Shown here: positions 46,201-58,160 of the stretch, one piece after another
Layout: each line of letters begins with the position of its first letter
Numbering within the stretch: position 1 is the first letter of the stretch
NCBI GenBank assembly: GCA_921293015.1
Contig: OV121091.1
Span: 9,019,755-9,083,754, forward strand
Source: Phorcus lineatus
Taxonomy: Eukaryota; Mollusca; Gastropoda; Trochida; Trochidae
Length of the DNA: 64,000 nucleotides
Reading direction: 5' to 3'
Position numbers and translations under genes: made by a program
The notes under the pieces: generated by a model
Told to the model about the DNA's origin: nothing
What the model saw: the letters and a program-made list of their open reading frames with translations, nothing else
The model's database searches: none

Positions 46201-46850
46201 GGGCGATCGCTCTATGTCCGCTCCTCGCTTGAACAACGAATAATTTAGTAATGCTGTAAAAAAAGGTTTATTCCTTTAACCTCAACGAACCTCATTATCT
46301 TACAAACTATATACTGAGATGAAATAGAAATATCCTTTCGTCTTCTATCTAAAAATGTGTACTGAACTATACCAATTCCCAACAAAAATAAAGTACGATT
46401 TTATTACTTTATACGTGTTTTGACTATCAATTCATCAGCTACAGTTACTGTTGTACTAACTATCAACTATCGGCATAAGTGATTAAAATATTTTACATCG
46501 AAATCAGAATAGGCTGCCTTCGTTCTCATTGTTCTACTTTGTTTTCCTACGGTAGGCTTTTATAAACACGTGAGTTAACAGTCATATAGAATCTAGACTC
46601 ATAGGTCGTAGCTTTTAAGTATTATATATAATGTAGTACAATATATACAATACACATACTTGTATAACGTATGTCTTTTGCATGTTTTCTACATAACTAA
46701 GTTATTTCATGCTTATGGACTTTACCTGTTTCACATGTCTTTAACGTGCGTTTCATATGCTATACGTCGCATAGTCTGTTACTGTTTTATATAAGCTGCA
46801 CGTGTATTATTATGTCGAGGCGTGTTTTATAGAGGCTGAGTGTGTATTGT
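43261..46850. other. 3.6 kb without recognised genes
   Basis: Only short unsupported frames. A patch at 44510-44670 is richer in CG dinucleotides (ggcgcagcgcgtaaagc) and could be a promoter-like fragment, but no exon was identified next to it. Confidence 0.45.
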
Positions 46851-47700
46851 ACCATTGTCGTGTACTCGGTTAGGAGAGAACACTCTAAGATGGTGGCCAA
46901 ACAAATCGACAAAGATAGGTATGTATTTTCAGTGCTTGTTTCTGTTTAATGTCATGGTAAAGACAGTTGTACCTTAAGTGGGTGATCATCAAATAAATCA
47001 GGAAAACATTCGTGTAAAGGTTTGAACTGCAAGACAATCATGGTCAAGCTGATGGTTACCAATTTTACGTTTTCGAAACGGAGATGAATCGTTTAATCGT
47101 GTTTCCTACCCTTTACCATCTTCTGTGAGAAAACGTATTCGGATAGGGAGCGGATATAATAGTGTATGGGGAACTCCGATTAAAAATTGTACGTTGTATG
47201 TTCAAACTTCATACTCTTATTGCTAAAAGATTCTCTGTCTGCCATCATCTAATCCATCCTCTCACGCATGGCTTCATTTAAACCTTTTTGCCAGCCCCGT
47301 TTAGATTGGTGTTTTATGTGAAGCGCCCTCTTCGGTAAAAAGTTTCAATTTTCATATGAGATAGCAACCTGGACGACGAGCACAGAAAAGTTGGGGAAAT
47401 GCGGCAAGGCCTATCTTAGCATAGCTCATGCGCGGGAAGATGCATGTCGTCATCAAAGTTTCAGCTATCAAAAAACCCTGATACTTTAGCCATGCGATGT
47501 GGGGCATATCTTATAAAAGTCCCAGCCCAGCATTAGGTTTTTGGCAATGATGCCTTCTTGATGTAATAAGAGAATGATCACCATGTAGACTCTTCTTAGG
47601 CATCTACGGTATCAAGTGCATGATTTTATTGCGATGTTTGAACAATGGCAAAATGTCGCCACCTGGCAGGATCTGCAACAAGAAACGAAATTTCTTTGAA
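46851..47700. repeat. Exon-like dispersed unit, copy 2 (parts in opposite orientation)
   Basis: Part A on the plus strand (46853-46918) has atggtggccaaacaaatcga and a donor-like agataGGTATG; it would encode MVAKQIDKD. Part B lies on the minus strand (47695-47380), beginning after tttcgtttcttgttgcag and reading NAGLGLL, IAWLKYQGFLIAETLMTT with two stops. At 13.2-13.8 kb the two parts are colinear, so this copy was internally inverted or assembled from two copies. Confidence 0.55.
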
Positions 47701-48107
47701 GTCCATTGTTATTTTTTCAGTAATTAAGAATTTTGCTTAATATCAACAAGATTTCATCTCTATAGATTGCATTTGGTTGACATTACATAACATGACATGA
47801 ACTCATAATAGATCGACAGTAAATTGTATACCCCAAGCGGTAAACATCGCAAATTAGTGAATGTCTTGCAGTTTGTGTACCAAATTCTTCACTATTGTAT
47901 TCCTGTTTAACTTTCTGATTACCCACAGTTAAAAAAGCTCTGGAATCACATACCTTTCTTTATTGGTCCGTTTCGGATTCTCATTACTACTTCTTGAAAA
48001 TCGATAAAGACTTTCTTTGTGGACGACCCAGGGTTTCCATTGGCAGACCCATGAAATACTAATACACCAAACACAATCAATAAAAAAAGGAAAACAGTAT
48101 TTGTTTG

Positions 48108-48320
48108 GACACAATAGACCACGGGAGACTACTTAACACTCTTCAGGCTAACATTGATGTGACTTGAACTGCCGTCAGGTGGATTAACTCTTATCTTTCC
48201 AATAGAACAATCTGTGACTGTCAAAGGCTACACATCAGACCAGATTATTCTGAAGTATAGAGTCTCTCAAGGGTCAGTTCTGGGCCCTATACTATTTACT
48301 CTGTACACATGTGAGTTGGG
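48108..48320 (+). pseudogene. LINE RT, part 1 (before the insertion)
   Basis: DTIDH at 48108, then VKGYTSDQIILKYRVSQGSVLGPILFTLYTCELG (about 48214-48320) carrying motif B (QGSVLGP). One frameshift and one stop between the two. The frame then runs into the insertion end. Confidence 0.8.
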
Positions 48321-48339
48321 CTACCCGTACACAAGAATG

Positions 48340-48860
48340 TCGAAACTGATGTGGAAATCCGCACTTTTGCTGCAATATTTGTCGCACACAATTGCCGCAA
48401 AAGTGCCGCACATGCGGAGCATTGGGTAGTCGCATGTTGCGGCATTTTAGCGGGGAAAAAAGGAAAAATCCGCAAGAAAGCTGCAAACAAAGGCCGCATA
48501 AGTGCTGTAAGAATACCGCAGGGTCCCCTGGTTGAAATACGCAAAAATGCCAGACCTGCGGAGTATTGGGCAGCCACATGTTGCGGCATTTCAACGGAAA
48601 AATAGAAACGGTAAAAGCCGCAAGAAAGCCGCAAAAACTGCCCGCATAAATGCTGCATGGTCCCCTTGTAGAAATGCCGCAAGAATGCCGCACCTGCGGA
48701 GTATTGGGCGGCCGCGCGGAACAAAAGAAAAGGAAAAAGCCGCAAGAAAGCTGCAAACACTGGCCACATAATTGCCGCAAGAATTCCGCATGGTCTACTG
48801 GTAGAAAACGTGGAGAATTGGACGGATTTTTGCAGCTTTTTTGCCGAAAAAAGGGATATT
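48340..48860. repeat. Left GCCGCA-rich subterminal block
   Basis: Dozens of gccgcaa/ccgcac words, including three related ~145-bp segments: tgccgcacatgcggagcatt (48408), gccagacctgcggagtattg (48548) and gccgcacctgcggagtattg (48687). Long open frames on both strands here are artefacts of base composition. Confidence 0.85.
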
Positions 48861-48929
48861 TTAGGCACATAAATGCTGCAAGAGTTATGTTTTGACTTGT
48901 GGTAGAAGCCCTGAAGAAGGCTGCGAGCA

Positions 48930-51900
48930 ACTATCACGGAATCCAAACTCCCATCTATTCACAATATAAGAAGGTGAGTCAAATATATGTAGGTTTGAAA
49001 TCTTTACTTAACAGTAAACAGCATTACTACAAACATTTGAACAATTTCTTTCTTTGAACTTTGAACAGTTTGTAGACGGCTGCCATCTTCCTGGCTATTA
49101 ATGCGTATCAAACAATGGTATCAGTAGAAGATTTCATTCGGATTTCTGGGAAAGGAAGAAAAAAAAGAATAAGAATGTTACCATAATCTACAGAATGTTA
49201 TCAAAATCTAATGCAAGATGAAAAATGGACCTAGGGGGTTATTAGTTTTTTTGTCATAAATGAAAGGAAATATTGCAATTTGAATTTTAACTCTCCAATA
49301 ATTATGTTAATATTATCATTAAAATTTTGCTTCTATGTTTGACTTTACCCTTATTTTACTCTTTCCATTGAAAGTTTCAGCTGAAGACACTTTGCAGCAT
49401 CAGGCCTTGGCCAGCCCAGAATTTTCTTCATGCTCATCTCTGCAGTTGTTCCCCCCCAAAAAAGAAATTTGAAATATGAAATGTTTATTTATATGACTAA
49501 ATAACCAAAATGATGTAAAATATTATATATAATCTAAATCTGTTGGTGAATATTGATTTTATTAAATGCTAGAAGATAATGGTTTATTTGAGCTAAAGTT
49601 TAATGGTTCAGTAAAGGAACAAGGAAGCCATAAAAAGAGAATCGTTTTAAACATCTTTACTTTTATTTGAGAATTGAAATAAAATAAACCAATATAATAT
49701 ACGAAACATATATGATATGACATGTTATATTGTAGGTGCCATTAGGCAAAAACACACTTTGATGCACAGAACACCAAACTTAAAGCAGAAGAACACAATC
49801 TAACTTCTTCACTGTCTTAACCTCACTATTTTGATAAACATAGAATGATATATCACAATGAAATGATCAACATTAGTACAATATTTTTTATTACCTCAAA
49901 AATGAAGATCTCATCTAAATAAATTCAGTAAGCAGATTAGATCCAGGATGAATAGATCGTTTTCTTTTCATATAAAACTTCAATCTGAAAATATAATCAT
50001 GATAAAATTGAAAAGTACCATCTTTTAGAGACAATAAATCAATTGTAACATGCTGCAACAGATCTGATTGATCTGGGTTGATTCATTAATTTAAATATAA
50101 ATTATATAAAATTATATTCAATAAACACTGAAATTAATAACTTCAAATGCTAGAAATGCATGAGTTTAACTTAAATTCTCAATTTAAAATTCAGAATTCT
50201 CTATTTCATATTGTACTCACTTTCTTATCCGGTTTTCAGCTTTATAGATCGTTGCATATCTTGACTTCTGAAAAATTGAAACAAGTAGTACAGTCCTCCT
50301 ATCACAACTGTTATAAGTCATTAAAAATTTTCATTAGGCTACATGTTAAGCTTTGGTAATCCTTTCTAAATTAAGTGGATTAAATATTTTTTGAAAGCTT
50401 AAGTTGGAGGGGAAATTAACAAATAAATAATTACAAGATTTTTTCTGGACACCTTCTTTCATTTTGAAAAGAATTATGTGAAAAATGAAAATTAGGTTCC
50501 TTTTGTTTATTGAGATAAAGTGTAAGTTTGTGTTTATTATAATATTTCTTTAAACGTTTAAACAGTTGTAAAAAAATTGCACAGGTGAATCCAGGAAGTT
50601 TCAAAGGGGCTCACCCATTTTATAGCCAATTAATTTATCTAAATATGATTAATGAAGAGAAGTTGGTGGGCCAAAACCTCCTCCTTTGCCAAAGGACATA
50701 TTGTCTATATATTTCAAACTACGTTTGTTGATCGAATAACTATTACCTTGCTAAAGGTAAAGATGGTTGCAAATATCATAAACATCTTGTAGACCCGGTG
50801 TTGGAAACAGTAAAACTGGTATCAGAGATGGATATCATGTTCCCTTCCCTTGCAGGATGATATTTCTAAATTAAAAATTACTTGATGTTGAACCTAGATA
50901 AGAATAAATATATCCACAATTATCAATAAGACATTGCAGTAATACATATTGTGTTTTCAGTGATGAAATAATCAAAAATAGAATTGTTTCTCTATTTAAA
51001 TGTTTTTTAGCAAAAGCAATTGTAGTTTAATGGAAAATTATGTTCATCGAATAAATACATAATGAAATATACTTACGATGTGTTCGCAAGTGTATCAAAA
51101 CATAAGCATTCATCGTCCTCGTTTTCCGGATTCGTCCATTGTTTTGGTTCGTGTGATCGACAGGGCCCAAGAACGAGGTCACTCATCCAACAGTAATTGC
51201 TGCCTCCAATTCAAGAACATTTCCTCCATTTCCGAATTGAATGAAAGTGTCTCCAAGATTGTACAATACAAAGAACAACCCATGTCAGGCAACAAGATAC
51301 ATGTTTCCCAATGCCTCGTGTTACTATTTCATAATGTGGCGCCTATTCTTGGGCATGTGTAGAAAGGACTTCCGATGATTCCATCGTGGCTGGAAAAAAA
51401 TCCAATGTCCATTCCCTAAACGGACCACAGGATCGTGTTATAAAAACCAATTATTCCTTTACCTTGTCTTTGTGAGCTCATAATATTTAAAAATTATTAT
51501 TAAAAAATCAGAGTTTATCCTGATCACATCTAAAGAATAATTATGTTTAACGTGCATAGCAAATATTTATGAGATAGTACATATCTCCAAAAGATACTAT
51601 TATCAATTTCAATTACATATATATTCTAAAACGGATAATATTACTGATTTTCTTAATTCCAATTTAAAGAAAGCAAGCCATTGAAAACGCATTTAAATAA
51701 TTTTTAGATATGCTTGGTATTCACGTAAATAGAAAAAAAAATATTTAAAGCGTGTATCATGGATAAAAGAATTGAGATATTTGTTTTCAACGAATGTTTT
51801 CAATACCATATTTTTCAACAAAGAAGTCTGAAAGGTATCATTGAAAATAGGATATAGTGGCATATGCACGTTAGTTTTCGCATGTATGGTCACAGGGCGA

Positions 51901-52985
51901 GTAATTGACACGTCATTTAAAACGAATTCAGTTGTGAAATGAAGAACTTCCGAAAAATAGTTATAGTGTATATAATAACAGAATGATTGATTAATAGATT
52001 TTGTTCATAAAATTCAAAGCTACACAGAGTGTGCGTAAATCATAAGCGAAGGACTATTTAGCGAAATAAAGCGAATAAACGCCGAAAGCTACAAATGGAT
52101 GTCCGTAAAAAGTTTTAAAAAATCTTACAATCACCCTAAATCGCTTTAACACGTAGCCTTCTTTGTCACCATATACATTTACAATTGCCTTGACGAAAGG
52201 GCCGATACAAATAATGAAAACGATTGCATTTCTTTGGAAAACAATGATAATGGCGTTTTATTATATTTTTTAGAAAAACATTTTAGTAAATGCTAGGCCA
52301 AATATAACGGTCACCGTGAATCGGAGACTTTCAATGTAAGAAATTTTCTAGATTTTCATAATTACTTTTTACTAATTGACGGCGCGTTATTGTTCGATTT
52401 TCGATCAGAATCGCTGATTTTATATCTTTATATCGTCACTCTGCTGGACCGAACAGCATTTTAATGCTAATTTCGAGCAACAGTCAGTATTTCTCTCTAA
52501 AAAGACACCAATAAGGAAACTCAAGGGGTGAATCTTTGATTGAATTTGAACCTTACGACGTTTCCGAATATATGTTTACTTCGTCATCAGATGATAGTTG
52601 TTATGAAATTACACTCCGAATACACATTTTTTCGTAAAAAATAAGTTCTTATCGAGTATCATGCTAATTTATGATCTGACATTTCAATATTTACAACTAC
52701 AATATTTGAAAACAATAGCGGCGGTAAACCCATATCTTTCATCATTTGGCATCACATCTGTCTACAACAACATATTTAATGGACAAAGATTGTAGATTTA
52801 ATTTATTCCTTGCCTACCATCTGTTTGTTAGTTAGTTAAACTCATCAAAGTTAGTTTTCTCATTTAGAGAATTATTTTACTTCTGGATTTTTCTTCTTAT
52901 TTTACTTCTGGAGTGCAAACACATTTCTTCTAATACGCAAAAGCTACGCTTTATACCTTGACGACCACTAAATTGGCCCTTTTCA
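48930..52985. other. 4 kb inside the 9-kb insertion without recognised genes
   Basis: AT-rich sequence. A somewhat GC-richer stretch at 51080-51360 has a 94-codon plus-strand frame with no family resemblance. No transposase, RT or Helicase motif found. Confidence 0.5.
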
Positions 52986-54292
52986 CAATATATACTACCA
53001 TCAAAAAATAAAGGAACGAATATATTTACTGGCTTCACTCTAGAATTTTTAATTTCATTTTACAAAGTGAAAATGGGAAATGTCAATATCTTGTGTATCG
53101 ACCACTTTTGGCAATGCACTCTCGACACCTTGAATGCATACTCGCTATCAGGCGGCGAATTGTTGCCCTTGGAATCTGTCGCCATTCTTGCTGAAGAGCT
53201 GTTTTCAGTTTGTCCAGATTGGTAGGAGCTGGCTCTCGGGCATACGTTCTCCTGCCAAGAACATCCCATAGATGTTCAATGGGAGAGAGATCTGGAGACA
53301 TAGCCGGCCATTCCAGCGTTCTGATGTTTGAATTTTGGAGAAAGTTAGTGGCAACTCTGGTTCGATGAGGACGAGCATTAATAACTACTGGTCTCAAAAT
53401 TTCGTCAACATAGCGCTGACCAGTTACCGTTCACAATCAGCAACTCCGTTCTCCTGTCGTAAGTTATTCCTGCCCATACCATTACGCTGCCACCTCCGTA
53501 TCTGTCGTGTTCCAAAACAGTTGCTGCAGAATGGCGTTCACCACGTCTTCTCCAACACCGTTTTCTGCCATCTGTAAACCTCAAACAAAAGCGAGACTCG
53601 TCAGTAGACATTGTTTGACGCCATTCCCTCCGATCACGTTGCACATGACGTCTGGCCCACACAAAACGTTGGCGTTTGTGATGTGCTGACAGAATCACTC
53701 CTTTGAATGGACGTCGTGCTTTTAGACGGGCAACATACAGTCTACTCTTTATTGTTGAGGTGGAAACTCGAATTCCTGTCATTGTACGGAACTCCCTGGT
53801 GATTTCTGGTGCAGATTTGAATCTGTTATGGAGTGCAATTAGTCGCACTAACCGATCTTGAGGAGCGTTTGTCTTCTTTGGTCTTCCTCGACCACGTCTC
53901 AATTTTACACCTCCTGTCTGTCTATACCGGTTCCACATTCTTGAAATCACACTTTTCGATTTCGCTTCAATTCTGGCAACCTCAGAAAGTGAAGTTCCTG
54001 CCTCTATCATACCGATGAGTCGCCATTGCTCCTTATCACTGACATACTGTCTTGGTGGCATTTCGTCTTAAAATCACAATTCGTTTTATGATTCTGTGTT
54101 CCGTTTTCAATGTGACTGAATGCATGTTTGCCATGCTCTTCTTATAGCCAAGAATGCGTGTGATGCACGTGCAAAATTTTTAACGGTTAGGTGGTTGCGT
54201 TTGAATGTAGCGCCTAGGAGAACAACTGTACCCCCAAATTATTTCTTGAAATAAGAAATATGCGTTCCGTTATTTTCTGTCGGTAGTATATA
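52986..54292 (-). mobile_element. Tc1-like element nested in the 9-kb insertion
   Basis: Left end atatatactaccatcaaaaa and the reverse complement of the right end (tatatactaccgacagaaaa) form ~30-bp imperfect inverted repeats that also share taaaggaacg/taacggaacg. The enclosed 1.3 kb is filled by a reverse-strand transposase. Confidence 0.88.
53083..54061 (-). pseudogene. Tc1 transposase with the second catalytic Asp deleted
   Basis: Open from ATG 54061 for 218 codons: HTH repeats (SLSEVARIEAKSKSVISRMW, GRGRPKKT), VSTSTIKSRLYVARLKARRP, MSTDESRFCLRF (first Asp), GGGSVMVWAGI. A frameshift at about 53410 then gives YVDEILRPVVI joined straight to NARPHRTRVATNF, so about 15 codons with the QQD Asp are gone. 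The Glu in SPIEHLWDVLG remains, and the end KSGRYTRY is at 53083. Confidence 0.9.
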
Positions 54293-57060
54293 CATAGGCC
54301 AACGGGACCTTTTCTATATTAACTCATGTCAATCAGTTATGCACCTTTGCGTTTTTCATAAGCCAGTTAAAATAAGAGTTGAGATCGAAGACCTATATAC
54401 TTATAATACTGAACTGGAGCTGTAAGCTGTTGTTCCTCCAGAAAACCTTGATTTTTCCAGTCGAAAGCGCGTTTTCGAAAATTTTGCATGTATAAACCCG
54501 ACTCTAGGATCTGTCAAAACATAAATCAACACGTTACAAGGTTATCGAAATACTTTTATGTACAAAATTAGGGATAACCGATAATTCAAGTTTTTTCTTA
54601 ACTCTATTAGAAAGAAAACTGGTAACAAATGAAATTTATATAGGACGTTTATTGTCACCAAATGGTTCTAAAATGAAGTCGAGTTAGTTTGCGGTACGAA
54701 TCCACCGACAAAACATTGCTCTTCACACTGAATGTGATATGAATACTGAACTGATAGATTTTTTCCAGCGCTGCTGTGGAGTACAAGGCAATGGCTACAC
54801 TTCAGGTTATTAAATTAAGCGCGTATATTCAATTCGCTAAAACAAATTCAGTTCAGAGAATGTCAACAATTTAGAGGGTATCCATGTCGTGAGTTTTAGA
54901 TAATGCGAACGAGTGTTTCCTAAAACCATTTATTTTGATTACTGTTATAACAATAAATATTTAGTTCGCATTCGGTACGAATTCACCGGTTGGACTAATC
55001 GACACAAACTTCCGGTTGCAATATTTGCGCGAAATGCAAGCAAACAAATTTGTTTCAACTACCAACAGATGTAAATAGAATGGTAATAATAAATGTAGTT
55101 TGTATTTATTAAAACTGGGATATTATATCAATTCACGACTGCTTTGACTTTCAAATTTTCCGAAGTGCCCAAAAAAAAAGCAGGATGTAAACATCATTAA
55201 CACTATTTTGTAAGGATTATTTCGAGCTTTGAGATGATTTAATCAACTTGGATTGTTTTGTTTAATTAATTGTTCAAGTAGGCCAAAACAGTATTAGAGG
55301 TCTGTATGTACATACATTTATTGATTTAGAATAAAACCAAAATGGCATGAACAAGTTCAAACACCGTTCTAACTGTCAATCATCTATCTATCTATCCAAA
55401 TTATTTAATTATTTATTTACTTATTTATCTATGTATCTATTTTTGGAATAAATAAATAGTTAAGAAAAGTTAACAAGAACTAATCAAATTATGAATCAAC
55501 TTCGATTTTAAGTAGAGTTAATTTGATATAACAGTATTTGAATGATTTTATCAAATATAACTATACTATTTGAGTAAATGTGCAGTGTCAGTCTGATATT
55601 ATAGATTTGGTAATCATAAATTTACAAAAAAAATGTCAAAAAGACATTGAAATCTGATTTTGTCAATGGATAATTTCCCAATTATTAAAAGGTAAAACTT
55701 TACTATATGATTAATCATTTAACCTTTTTGTGCTATTCTACAGTATTAATAACGTGTATTTTTTAATAAAGTAACGTCTGTGTGAAAATATTTCTTTAAC
55801 AAACATTTGAATATGTTGATTTCAATGCATGCACTTTTTATTTTTCATCCCACTCTTAAGGAAAACAATACACAATTTCAATTTGATGAAAATTACATTC
55901 CTACAAATGTTCATCTAATTTCTTCAAAACTACAGATTTCAATCATATGGTAAACAAACAAATATATCGGGGGACTTACAAAATGGAACAGTTATACCGT
56001 CTGTTAAACATTCAGAAAACAGCCTCCTTCTCTTGCGATGCCCGGCTACAGTGACGTCATGAACATTTCACTCGCACTGAAACAGTCGTTGTTAGACTAG
56101 AGAGATATGTGCACATGTGCTCATATTGAAAATATGTCACCGCTTATGATGAACCATATGGGTAATAAAATAGTTTATCTACTTCAGTAACCATTTAAAT
56201 CAATCTAGTCAAATTCAAATATGAAATATTTTAGCTCATCAGGCTTAATTTAAGGCATCTGTCAATTTATCAACCGCCTGTCCTTGAGCTTTTCACTGTT
56301 TGGACTTCTTCTCATGAAGCACTGGCTCTAGTCTTTCGTCCAGGCATCTCAAAAAATAGGGATAATAGATTTAAGATTTGGTGACTGTGGTCTTGAATAA
56401 GAGCCATAGGGGCCACACCCTAAAACATGTTTCAACCTCTTTTCCAGAAACAAAGCCCTGGATAGCTATTATCTCGTGAACAGACTCCTCAGCCAGTGTT
56501 TGTTATTAAGTGCAGATTTGTTTAGGCTGTGGTGCTTAATAAGGCCACACCCTCAAAGCTTTTTCATCTCCTTCACAAGAACCAAAAGCCCTAGGTGACT
56601 GAAATTTTGTGCATAGGTTCATTTGTGATTGGTGATTCTAAATAGATGATTTTTGACTGGCTTACCTGTACCGAAGACTAACTTAAGGGCTAAATGTTTT
56701 ATTTTGTCTTTATTTCCAAAACTGAAAGTTTTACAAACCTTGAACTTGCGTATAGACATATGGCCTATGACGTATATCAATTGTAGATATGTTAACCTCT
56801 TAAGTATCTGTACTGATGTTTTAGATTTATGTTTAATATTTATCTAATATTTAAACTGAAGCCTTATTAGTTAGCCATTGGTTTTACTTTTGGGTGGCAA
56901 ATTGTAAAATCAGGAATCTTAGAGCTTGTTGGGTCATATTTGGTGAAAACAATCTGCATAATGTGCCTATAAATTTCCTACAACTGACTTTTGTGTTTAT
57001 GGCACAATGTCATCCCCAAAAAAAATAAATAAATAAAACTGCTGAAAATATTCCAAGTCA
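54293..57060. other. No gene seen; small tetranucleotide tract
   Basis: A tatc/attt-type simple repeat occurs at 55381-55450. Otherwise AT-rich sequence without supported coding. Confidence 0.5.
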
Positions 57061-57063
57061 ATA

Positions 57064-57333
57064 TAGCCGCAGAAATGCCGCTCTGCGGCAATTTGGACTT
57101 AGACTAAATTCCCAGTTTAGATTTGTGGGCACCAAGAAAATTAAAAACGTAAAAAAAGGCCGCACAAATTCCGCACAGATTTGTCGTAATGCCGCACATA
57201 AAAAAGTTTACGTCAGAAATGCCACAGGAATTCCGCACCAATTCGGTTAAGCCGCACTGAACCCCTTTTTGCCGCACTTTTTCCGTATGTGCCGCACTTT
57301 TGCCGCATCAGTGCGGCATTCTCATGTACGGGC
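57064..57333. repeat. Right GCCGCA-rich subterminal block and inverted terminus
   Basis: Words gccgcac/ccgcac recur about every 20-30 bp (e.g. 57066, 57189, 57232, 57250, 57269, 57290, 57302), ending gtgcggcattctcatgtacg. The end matches the left border in inverted orientation. Confidence 0.85.
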
Positions 57334-58080
57334 AACTGATTGCAGTTATTGACGTCAGTCATCATTTTTTTTGCGGCCGACACTCAACTCATGATGATGT
57401 TTTGCTCTCTGCATTCAAAGTCAAATCTTCAGGAGAAGGGGATATGCATTGATAACATAAAGCAATGGATTAACTTAATCTTGCTAAAGTTGAATGGCAG
57501 CAAGACTAAAGCACGTACTAACCTTGCGAAGGTAAAAGAATGTCAGATTCGCGTGGGAGCGTCTGACATTCTTTTTTTTCGGACAAAGTGAAAAATCTTG
57601 GAGTAATATTTGATCGTGACATCTCCATGGACCCTTTCAACGGTCAAACAATCCGGTCACGCCACTACCAGCTGAGAAACATCGAGACTATCAGACATCT
57701 CCTTCCTTCCATTCTCTTGTGCGATGCTTGGTTTTAACGCGCATTGACCTCTGAAATGGTCTTTTGGCCAACATATGAAACGAACAACTCCAGAGGTTGC
57801 AACGAATTCAAAATGTAGTTGCGAGGATTGTGATGAGAACCAAAATAACAACTCACATAACCCCAACTCTTATCGAGCTTCACTGGCTACCTGTTCAAGC
57901 CAGAATTGAGTACACAATTTAGCTTATCAATGCTATCATTCTTCTGCCCCTGCCTATTATTTTGAACTAACAAACCATTGTAAAGAAACCATCTAAAGAC
58001 ATATCTGTTCAACAAATTCTACAACAAAACTACACATTGTTGAGATGTACAATAAAATATTGTTAACTTCTTACATTTTG
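57334..58080 (+). pseudogene. LINE RT, part 2 (after the insertion)
   Basis: SHHFFA.DTQL at 57358-57390 shows the catalytic YADD region as FAADTQ-like (one Asp apparently lost: gcggccgac). Then IRVGASDILFF, NLGVIFDRDISMD, RNIETIRHLLPS, RLQRIQNVVARIV, LIELHWLPVQARIEYTI and a deleted tail. At 57525-57575 a 21-bp inverted repeat (ttcgcgaaggt/agaatgtcaga type) causes an extra duplication. Not functional. Confidence 0.75.
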
Positions 58081-58160
58081 TTAGCGCCATGAGCATTCAC
58101 CATGTGACTTTAGTGCATATAATGCACTTATTATTAGTTCTTTAATTCTGTCAATGAAAG

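Larger units (their letters stand above)
48321..57333. mobile_element. ~9-kb insertion with GCCGCA-rich inverted ends, no transposase recognised
   Basis: Left border tacccgtacacaagaatgtc (48322 on) and the reverse complement of the right border (gcccgtacatgagaatgccg, ending 57333) match over about 30 bp. Behind each lies a block packed with GCCGCA/TGCGGC words (48340-48860 and 57064-57320). The insertion splits LINE codons cleanly. gggc is present at both outer junctions (48318-48321, 57330-57333), but the TSD boundary is uncertain by a few bases. Confidence 0.7.
48100..58160 (+). mobile_element. L2/CR1-like LINE interrupted by a ~9-kb insertion
   Basis: RT motifs run DTIDHGRLL, RWINSYLSNRT, VSQGSVLGPILFTLYTCELG up to 48320 and resume at 57334 with QLIAVIDVSHHFFA.DTQL, DNIKQWINLILLKLNGSKTK, LGVIFDRDISMD and LHWLPVQARIEY. 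The codons on either side are contiguous in the family motif (GSVLGP..LYTAPLG..I...G..HHFYADDTQL), so no LINE sequence is missing. 5'-truncated at about 48100; the 3' end is near 58160. Confidence 0.82.

Noticed and set aside
48292..48946. Two overlapping minus-strand frames of over 210 codons
   Set aside because: Composition artefact of GCCGCA repeats; they cross the LINE/insertion junction.
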